Shown here: positions 56,266 to 64,000 of the stretch, piece after piece | Position numbering within the stretch: position 1 is the first letter of the stretch | How the letters are laid out: each line of letters starts with the position of its first letter | Source: Castanea sativa | Lineage: Eukaryota; Streptophyta; Magnoliopsida; Fagales; Fagaceae | Direction: 5' to 3' | Assembly (NCBI RefSeq): GCF_040712315.1 | Contig: NC_134016.1 | Coordinates: 23,446,390-23,510,389, forward strand | DNA: 64,000 bases | Program-made: the position numbers and the translations under genes | Notes under the pieces: model-generated | The model's database searches: none | Told to the model about the DNA's origin: nothing | What the model saw: only the letters and a program-made list of their open reading frames with translations

Positions 56266-56739
56266 TTTGTTTCTCTAATTTAGAATTTCTTGATTTTTGT
56301 AAGTTTAGAGCTATACCATGATGTTCTGTTAAGTATACTGCCAGCGTATTCTCAGCTTTTTTTCTTACTAAAGTTTTTAATTCCTACTAAAAAAAATTCT
56401 ATGTTTCTAACAAAACCCATTGGTGTAGAATAGGAATTGTCTGATACAGTGATATAACACAATATATACAGTATCACATAAGACGCCCTTTTGATTGCAT
56501 GATGCCTGTGCCCAAAATGATACACAAGCACGAAACATACTGTATTGCATAATAAACCCCTTTTATCACTTGATACCTGTGCCCAAAAAAATACAAGGGC
56601 ACAATACATTTCTTTTTGGCTCTAACATAATATATATCACATAAAATGTTTGTGTATCATGCGATACTAACAACTATAAATATTTTGCAATTAAGTTTTA
56701 AAAAGTAACTCTATTTATTATATGGATAATTTTGTAACA
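56266..56739. other. No gene seen
   Basis: Contains two diverged copies of a TGATAC..TGTGCCCAAAA motif about 75 bp apart (around 56500-56600). Nothing coding. Confidence 0.3.
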
Positions 56740-57524
56740 TGTTGGGAAATTGCCTCAAATTCAAATTGTGACTGGGAAAGTTAATTGAGTTTCCTAGTTG
56801 AAGAAGAAAAAACTAATTTTTGTTTACTTGGAGTGGAAAAAAAGGCTATTACTTGGAGTGGAAGAAGAGCCTATTACTTGTTAAATGGTTAATGTATTCC
56901 TTGTCCAAGAGTTAATAGGAAAAAAGTCTTATAAATAGATGCTACTACAAAGAATCTAATGGTTTTGGCCCAAGGGTCCTTCCTATGGAGAGGGAAAAAT
57001 AGAACGTGAAACCAAAAGAGAAAATGGGATTTTCGCTTGGGAGGTAATGCAAGAAGAGAGATAACAAGGTTTGCATTTTGTCGACAACATTTTTTTGTAA
57101 AGCACACAAATCAAGCAGAATTTATGAAACTTTGTTTGATGCTGCAAAGTGAAGTAAGAAGAAGAGCCACAGAGAACAACCATGAGAGAGAGCTGTGCAT
57201 GGTGGGAAAAATGGAGAGAAGAGTGCAAAGTATTGCCACCTGTGAGATAAATAATTAGTGTGTGTGAGAGCAAAAAAATAAGAAAATTTTATTTAGCCAT
57301 GGACATAAATAAGAGGATTTATTATGGTATGGTGTGGATCTCAAATTAGGCTTAAACTTGAGAGAATTATTGTAATTCATTAAGTAAAAGTCAAATAATT
57401 CGGAATTTGTCCATGGTTTTTCCCTTCAAGGAGAAAGGGCTTTCCATGTAAATATTTGTATTCTTGTGTGTAATTGATATTTTGTTTTAATAATTTTGAT
57501 GATAATATGTTTTGGGACCTAACA
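56740..57524 (+). repeat. 5' LTR, 785 bp
   Basis: Complete LTR ending just before the primer site. It serves as template to recognise the two parts of the 3' LTR (57702-57885 and 63738-64000). Confidence 0.82.
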
Positions 57525-57885
57525 AGTGGTATCAAAGCTTGGTTGATTTAGTTGGTGGATTCTTTGTGTGAACTAAGACAAATGACTTTACTATGATTAA
57601 GGTGGAGATATGTAAAGAGGAAAGAAGACTACTTGATTAAGGTGGAGCTATCTTAAGAGAAAAGAAGACTACTGAATGGAATTTGAGTCTAAGGTGGAGA
57701 CTATTGGGACATTGCCTCAAATTTCAATTTGACTTGGAAAGTTAATTGGGTTTCCTAGTTGAAGAAGGAAAAATTAATTTGGGTTTACTTTGTGTGGAAG
57801 AAAAGGCTACTCCTTGGAGCGGAAGGAAAGCCTATTACTTGTTAAAGAGGTAATATATTTCTTGTTCAAGAGGAACAATTAAACA

Positions 57886-58181
57886 AAGGAGAACAATTAT
57901 CCATATATGTCCATTTCGATGACGACCAAACTAACCTTGCAAGGAAGCTAGGAGCCCAGCAATTGACTTAGGCATAACCCAACTTACTCTAAATAATCCA
58001 AAAAAACCATAGACCACAGATCCATAGCCACCAAACAATGAAGGAAAAAATGGTCAACCGATTCACCATTTTATTTAACACATATAACACCAATCCAAAA
58101 TCTAAACCTTCCTTTTTCACAGACCAGTCTTCAATCTACTATCAAGACATTCATTAGCAATAAGAACAAAATCAAGAATGA
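57886..58181 (-). mobile_element. LINE remnant, left part
   Basis: From 57915 to about 58113 the - strand matches the zinc-finger region of the other LINEs; 58114-58181 jumps to the RT segment [14 protein letters not shown]. So an internal deletion joined them. The RT part continues at 63670-63737 on the far side of the next insertion (SASQNAFVLNRQIL). Confidence 0.65.
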
Positions 58182-58248
58182 TGCAGTTCATTTTTTAAGC
58201 TAGCTGTTACTAGTGCTTATGTTGTATGATAAGTAGTTCCTTTTACTT

Positions 58249-61200
58249 TTTTTTTTTGATAAGTAATCAGAAAGCTTATATAAATGAGATAAAGAAAGTC
58301 ATACAAGAAGTTCATGATGATGAACAACCAGAGAATGAGAAAAGCTACTAGGGAACAAAGCTAAGAGAGGACATAAACACAGAGAGAGAAGAACAATTAG
58401 TAAACCCCCAACACCGAGACCACTCTAATAGACTACGCTGGCATAAAAGATTTAGCTCAAACAAGGTCTTCTCTTTGTCCTCAAAGGAACGGCGATTCCG
58501 CTCCAACCACACAGTCCACATTAAGCACCCTGGAATCAAATTCCAAATGTCCGACTTATCCTTTCCATGCCCGATGCCGGCAAGAGATCAAATCCGCCAG
58601 ATCACGGCATAACCCAAGGAGTCCCAAAGGCTGAAGCATCGAAGACCATAGAGAGTGGGTAACCAGGACTGCGGGAGAAGTGGTTAACCGACTCCCCATC
58701 CATGCAACACAAACAACACCTATTAACCAAAGGCCTACCCTTAAGCATGAGGTTATCCGGGGTGAGAATCGACTATGAGCGAGCGGACCACGAAAGAACG
58801 CCACCCGCTTAGGGATCTTAGGTTTCCAAACCCCTTCCAAGGAAGCCAAGAATCCGATGCACCCGGATCGCGAGGTAATAAGACCGAGCATCAAACATAC
58901 CATCCCCTTTAAGCCTCCAATAAAGGATGTCTCTCCTACTACCACGAGGGATACGAGCTTGGATAAGCTTCTGAGAAGAGAATACGAAGCCGCCAACTCC
59001 CAATCCTCAAAAGCTCTATAAAACGTTATATTCCACACTCACAACAGTACCCCTCTGGAATCCACAAAACTTCGAGATACGAGGCATCCTTGGCCAGATG
59101 AACACTCAAAAAGCTCGGGATAGAGAACTTTTAGAGTAGCACCACCAACCCACCTGCCATGCCAAAAACGGATACGAGAGCCTTCCCCACTACAAATGAA
59201 AGATGCTTAGAAAAGTTCTCCCAACCTTCGTTAATGCTTCTCCAAAGGCCGCACCCATGGGACCTCTGCAAGCCCTAGTCCTCCACCCACCTAGCCCCTC
59301 GCCATATTTACAAGAAATAACACGACGCCACAGGTGGGTATCTTCGTGGCCATATCTCCACAACCACTTCCCTAATAAACCCTGATTAAACGACACCACC
59401 TTTCTTAACCCCAATCCACCCTTCTCGACGGGAATACACACCTTATCCCAGTGCCACCAAAGGATATTTGAATCCCCCTCCGACGACCCCCAAAGGAACT
59501 TCCTCGGAATATATTCCAATCTAGCCGGCTTTAGGAATAGTAAAGAGAGATAGAAAGTAAGTCGGGAGACATGAGAGAGTACTCTTAATTAACATGAGCC
59601 TCCCACCCTTAGATAAATAGAGACGCTTCCACCCAGCGAGCCTCTTCTCCATCTTTTCCAAAATAGGATTCCGGATAAGGGGGACTTAAAAGAAGAACCC
59701 AAAGGCATCCCCAGAAATGCTTCATAGGCAATTTGCCTACTCTACATTGGCACATTAGCCAAAGCATCAAGATTATTCACCTCCCCCACGGGACAATCTC
59801 GCTTTTCCCACATTGACCTTCAAACCCGTGAACACACGAAAACAAGACAACACCGGCCTTAATTGGCAGAGTTCGCTCCACAGAGGCCTATAAAAAATGA
59901 TGGTGTCATCCACAAATAAAAGATGGGAAATACTCACCCCGGCGAATTCACGGCTCCCACACGGAAACCCCCGAATAAGATTACACTCCTCTGTCTTCTC
60001 AGGCCTACTTAAAACCTCCATTATCAAAAGAAATAACAACGGAGATGACGGATCCCCTTGTCTCAACCCACGAGAGCTACCAAAAAAACCCTCGGGGGAA
60101 CCATTTACAAGGATCGAGAGAATCGAACAGACGTAACGCAAGTTTTAATCCATCTCCTCCATTTCTCCCCAAAACCCATCGGCCCAACAAATAAAACAAG
60201 GCCTCACAGTTTACGTGATCATAAGCTTTCTCAATATCCGACACAAACCACACCGGAATTTTGCTCTTCAACACATATCCAAACATTCATTGGCATAAGC
60301 ACGGGAATCAGAATGCCTTCCGCCAACAAACGAATTCGAGTCTCGAAATGAGATTATCCAAAACCTCCTCATCCTATTGGCCGGCACCTTAGACAACGGC
60401 TTATAAACACTACCCACCAAACTAATAGGGCGAAAGTCTTTAATGTTAACGGCCATTGCACTTCTTAGGAATTAAAGTGAGGAACGAAGCATTTAAAGAC
60501 CTTTCAAACGAAGCATGCCGATGAAAATCTTCAAAAAAATCCATTACATCCCTTTCCACGACACTCCAACAATTCGAAAAAAGGCCATGGTAAAGCCGTC
60601 AGGACGAGGGCTTTATCCCCCTCCATCTCCTTAAGAACATGGAAGACTTCCTCCTTTGTAAACTCCTTCTCTAAAGACACCCGATCCCTGCTTCAATACG
60701 GGCAAATTCTAACCCATCCATAGAAGGACGCCCACCTCAGTTTCCTTATACAACTCTTGGTAAAAGAGGACTATTTGAGAGCGAACATCATTCTCATCCT
60801 CATAAAGGATACCGTTCACCTCCATCCTTTTAATTTGATTAGCATTTCTATGGGAGTTTGCTAATCTATGGAAAAACCGAGTATTATTATCTCCCTCTTT
60901 CACGAATAAGGCTCTCGACTTTTGCCTCCAGGAAGTCTCCTCAAGAATAGCCAAGTGCTCGAATGTCCCCTTTGAGTTGAGACGCCGAACTGATCCTCGC
61001 TAGAAAGACCCACTAGCTCCTCTCTCGAGATCTAACCCCATCAACTCGATTGACAAGTTCTTCTTTCTAAAAGCCAAATCACCAAACTCCTCTCTTGTTC
61101 CACTTTTTTAAGTACGCTTTAGAGCCTTCAACTTTTGGGCCAAGATGAAGCTTGAAGAGCCCTCAAAACTGTAGCTACCCCACCACTGCTTAACTCTATC

Positions 61201-61521
61201 AACAAAGCCCTCTTCCTTTAACCACATGTTCTCAAATTTAAAGGCACTTCGTCCACGCCGAACAACACCAGCTTCCGGCGAGAGGGCGATGGTCGAAAGA
61301 ATACGGGGAAGCACCCGTTGGGATACATTCTCGAAGTGCTCCTCCCAATCGAGGAGACCAAGGCCCTGTCGATTCTTGACATAGAGGGAAGACCGGAATC
61401 TCTAAACCAAGTGAACGAAGCCCCCTCTAAAGGTAAATCAACTAAGGAATTATTCTCTATGAAATCTGAGAATGCGTGCATAGCGGGGCTGAAAGTCTCA
61501 CAGCCAAGTCTCTCACTTGGA
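58249..61521 (-). mobile_element. Longest LINE of the window, with endonuclease end, inserted in an LTR
   Basis: Reversed tail at 58249-58265 (poly-T, GATAAGTAATCAG). On - from about 61500 it gives the C-terminal part of the endonuclease ([40 protein letters not shown]), the linker [20 protein letters not shown], then QKSRALFVKEGDNNTRFFHR, an RT block with [25 protein letters not shown] and [10 protein letters not shown], and a zf-RVT region. Many single-base indels break the frame. Compared with its neighbours this copy is richer in G and C (CG and TCCG steps). Left LTR sequence stops at CTTTTACTT and resumes after it. Confidence 0.85.
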
Positions 61522-61525
61522 TATC

Positions 61526-61846
61526 TGATAATAGTTTTTATAACTTGTAATAGAAAGTTAATTAGCTGATAGGTTGTTAGTGATAAGTGCAATAGCCTAT
61601 TAGTTAGTTAGGCTTTGGCCAATCACATGGCAACCACATGGTGGGTTCTTGTAAGTAACTCAGCAGCTTGCTTATGTAACTATAAATAAGCAAGGCTACC
61701 CTCATTGTAACTAGTTGAATTTGAATCCAAGAAATCTCTACCTATGAGGTATTATTCCAATAGTGTCTCTTGAAGAGCTAGTTTATTCTTTCTTTTCTTT
61801 AAGCGCTTTCTAAAGTAGTTTTCCTTTTCACCATTTTCCTCCATCA
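61526..61846 (+). repeat. Distal part of the left LTR
   Basis: Starts TGATAATAG right after the nested LINE and ends CCATCA, 5 nt before the primer site. Contains a TATA-like CTATAAATAAGC (61680). Confidence 0.75.
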
Positions 61847-62114
61847 TAATTTGGTATCAAAGCTTGAGATCCATTTGGGAATTCAAGTTCTTTCTTGTCC
61901 TTTCTATTCTACAGCATAGCCTATTCAAGATTCAGCTCTTGCACTCATTTTCTTATCCTCTACTAGAGAGTAGTATTTTTGTAGATGACACCAATAGTAT
62001 ACAATAGAAGGAACAAGAAAGCTTCTATAACACATGAACCTGAGGTGTAGGTTTATCCTAGGCAGTAGTCAACGAAACCAAGAAGGAGAACCTCAAGTGA
62101 CATCGGAGTAGACT

Positions 62115-63220
62115 GTGGAGCTACTAAGGGGGCAACTTGCTCCCTTGACTGAGGAAGTGAGAAGAAACCAGTGTCCTCATCCTAGAAATGATGATGAATC
62201 TGTTGAAGATGTTGAAACTGATAGTCACATCAACTTCAGTAACCCAATTGGTTATAGCCTAGAGGAGGTGTTCCAAGGTAAGTGCCTGTTCCTCCAAGGG
62301 GAGAACCAAAATGGGAATCAAAGTTCAAGATCGAGTTATCTAAGTTCAATCGTAGCTTGAATCATGAAGAATTTGTGGATTGGCTTAACCAAGTGGAAAG
62401 AATCATCGATTTCCATGAGGTACCAGATTTCAAGAAGGTGAAATTAATCTCTATCAAGCTGAGAGGGAGAGCTTCAGCCTCGTGGGAACAACTTCAAGTT
62501 CAAATAGTTAGGAGAGGTAAAAGAAAGATCCAAGATTAGTCCAAGATGAAGCATAAAACGAGAAACCAGTTTCCGCCTTTCAATTGTATGCAGTCCTTGT
62601 ACAAACAACTGCATAATTTGAAGCAACACGGTAGTGTGGAAGAGTACACAGAGGCATTTTATCAACTGGTAGCTTAAGTAGAACTGAATGAGAGTAGAGA
62701 TATGTGGTTGCAAGGTTCTTGAGTTGTCTTAAACCACCAATTCAAGGTGCCTTATCTTTACAACAATTGTGGTCTGTCTTTGAAACTTACAATAGAGCCT
62801 TGATGTTTGAGAAGCAACTTGCAAGAAAGCTTTTTCTGTAGTTTCACGCTTATGGTGGTAACAAAAGTACCCAAGTCAGCACTCAAGGAAGGCTAACTAC
62901 TAACAGTGTGTGCCTTTCAAGATTGATAGTGTAGGTTTGCCTTCAACTTCTGGTGTAACAAAACCAATCCCTAAAGCAGCACAGAGTTTTACATTTAAGT
63001 GCTACAAGTGTGGAGAAGCTGGCACAAGGCCCCAAATTGTAAGAAGGGGGAGTTAATGCTCAAGGCAAGGGTAAAACTTTGTTGATTGAAGGTTGTGAAG
63101 ACCAGGAAGATGAAGAATTCCCAATGAATGAAGAAGCAATTGTTATAGGGGACTCAGATAAGGAAGAAGGCCTAGCTTTGGTCATGGAGAAAACCCTGTT
63201 AGTATCAAAACAAAAGGAGT
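62115..63220 (+). pseudogene. Gag of the inverted-LTR element
   Basis: Reading shifts once near 62290 (from the frame opening MELLRGQLAPLTEEV to the frame with FKIELSKFNRSL). Further stops occur after 62539. The order is an acidic N-terminus, the gag core, then a single zinc-knuckle half (CYKCGEAG) whose His and last Cys are lost in a small deletion. The last piece (DEEFPMNEEAIVIGDSDKEE) is acidic. The protein would have packaged element RNA. Confidence 0.65.
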
Positions 63221-63293
63221 AGGAGGATTGGTTAAGGAGCAAAATTTTTCACACAACTTGCAATATTGGTGGCAGGATTTGCAGCTTAGTTAT

Positions 63294-63669
63294 TGAAAAG
63301 GAAAGCTACTTTAGAAAGCTAAGTTGCTTAGAGAAAAGAAAGAATGAACTAGCTCTTCAAGAGACCCTCTTGAAATAATACCTCATAGGTAGAGATTTCT
63401 TGGATTCAAATTCAACTAGTTACAATGAGGGTAGCCTTGCTTATTTATATTTACATAAGCAAGCTGGTGAATTAGATACAAGAACCCACCATGTGGCTGC
63501 CATGTGATTGGCCAAAGCCTAACAAACTTCTCTAATTAACTAATAGGCTATTGCACTTATCACTAACAACCTATCAGCTAACGAACTTTCCATAACAAGT
63601 GATAAAGGCTATCAAAAGTAAAAGGAACTACCTATCACTAGTAACAGCTAGCTTTAAAAATGAACTGCA
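63294..63669 (-). repeat. Inverted right LTR
   Basis: The reverse complement of the left LTR over its whole length except about 22 bp at the inner end. Matching landmarks include AAGCAAGGCTACCCTCATTG and CCAACCACATGG-like blocks read on -. Unlike the left copy it is not interrupted. Confidence 0.8.
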
Positions 63670-63737
63670 TGAGAGAATCTGCCTATTCAAAACAAAAGCA
63701 TTTTGTGAAGCTGAAATGATATCTCCCATGACCATGC
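63670..63737 (-). mobile_element. LINE remnant, right part
   Basis: On - it reads VMGDIISASQNAFVLNRQIL, the RT segment that precedes [10 protein letters not shown] in other LINEs. It is continuous with 58114-58181 if the inverted-LTR element is removed. Confidence 0.65.
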
Positions 63738-64000
63738 AAAGTGAAGTAAACCCCCCCCCCCCTCCCCAACAAGACTGATATGGTGAAATAGACGGTGCTA
63801 CAACCAAGAGAGAAAAAATGGAATTTTTTGCTTGAGAGGCAATGCAAGGAGAGAGACAACAAGATTTGGGTTTTGTTGACAACGTTTTTTGTAAAGCACA
63901 CAAATCAAGAAGAATTTCTGAATTTTTGTTTGATATTGCAAAGTGAAGAAAGAACACGAGTCAAAAAGAACAGCTAAAAGAGAGAGTTGTGCATAAAGGA
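63738..64000 (+). repeat. Remainder of the 3' LTR of the short-core element
   Basis: Aligns with 56995-57260 (AAGAGAGAAAAAATGG, TTGCTTGAGAGGCAATGCAA, GTAAAGCACACAAATCAAG). A run of 12 C lies at 63750-63761. It continues beyond the window. Confidence 0.75.

Larger units (their letters stand above)
58182..63669 (+). mobile_element. Gypsy-like gag element with LTRs in opposite orientation
   Basis: The left LTR runs + (58182-58248, then 61522-61846 after a nested LINE). Primer site TGGTATCAAAGC is at 61852. Gag covers about 62115-63220: FKIELSKFNRSLNHEEFVDW, then VERIIDFHEVP and KKVKLISIKLRGRASASWEQ (Retrotrans_gag type), and a half zinc knuckle CYKCGEAG (63000-63023). There is no protease or pol. 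The right LTR (63294-63669) is present in reverse complement: both outer ends read TGCAGTTCATTTTT inwards. It lies in a LINE remnant and lacks the last about 22 bp of the LTR on its inner side. Confidence 0.75.
56740..64000 (+). mobile_element. Short-core LTR element, 3' LTR split by nested insertions and cut by the window edge
   Basis: The 5' LTR is 56740-57524 (TGTTGGG ... CCTAACA, 785 bp), followed by primer site TGGTATCAAAGC (57527-57538), a core of only 177 bp (57525-57701) and a purine tract AAGGTGGAGA (57691-57700). The 3' LTR starts at 57702, runs to about 57885, and resumes at about 63738 through the window end, where it matches 56995-57260. The core repeats AAGGTGGAG three times and has no ORF. 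The inverted proportions (long LTR, tiny core) make it a non-autonomous LARD/TRIM-like element. Confidence 0.8.

Overview
The window is AT-rich nuclear DNA of a flowering plant, most likely a woody eudicot. The evidence is spliced plant-type genes with GT..AG introns and a stack of plant transposable elements: L1-type LINEs, a Tat-lineage Ty3/gypsy element, TRIMs, tRNA-derived SINEs and Helitron-like ends. The species cannot be named from sequence alone. There are no bacterial or organellar features.

Host genes occupy little of it. (1) At the left edge, on the + strand, three exons (3121-3232, 3320-3408, 8856-8969) encode the last 104 residues of a DDX47/Rrp3/RH10-type DEAD-box RNA helicase; the helicase core is not in the window. 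The last intron was expanded by a LINE. (2) On the - strand, 10084-16119 plus a candidate first exon at 17507-17600 encode a long DUF789 protein. Its exon phases join cleanly over 3474 nt, or about 1157 residues. The two genes converge across about 1.1 kb. (3) At 39888-40150 (-) lies the terminal exon of an unidentified conserved-looking gene. (4) At 53241-53313 (-), and perhaps 54294-54467 (-), are exon-like fragments of another unidentified gene. No complete, certain gene is seen between 33 and 64 kb.

The rest is mobile DNA. 21945-33192 is a complete but decayed Tat-type gypsy element on the - strand. It has an ATATT target duplication, gag, protease, RT, two RNase H domains and integrase, then a six-copy 67-bp minisatellite and a spliced ORF running antisense to pol near the 3' LTR. 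A solo LTR and a tail-only LINE insertion are nested in it. 42139-47234 is a + LINE split by a - LINE and by a 115-bp LINE fragment. 48369-52140 is a - LINE split by an LTR element (TSD GAAAA), which itself holds a 282-bp TRIM. 56740-64000 is a short-core LTR element whose 3' LTR is interrupted by LINE remnants. Those carry an LTR element with inverted LTRs, and one of its LTRs is split by another LINE.

The least expected signals are three tail-only insertions (about 20 bp of LINE 3' end plus poly-A, each between 14-21 bp target duplications), the LTR element with opposed LTRs, the spliced antisense ORF in the gypsy element, and a perfect 40-bp inverted repeat at 40910-41040. No new host defence or metabolic system is visible.
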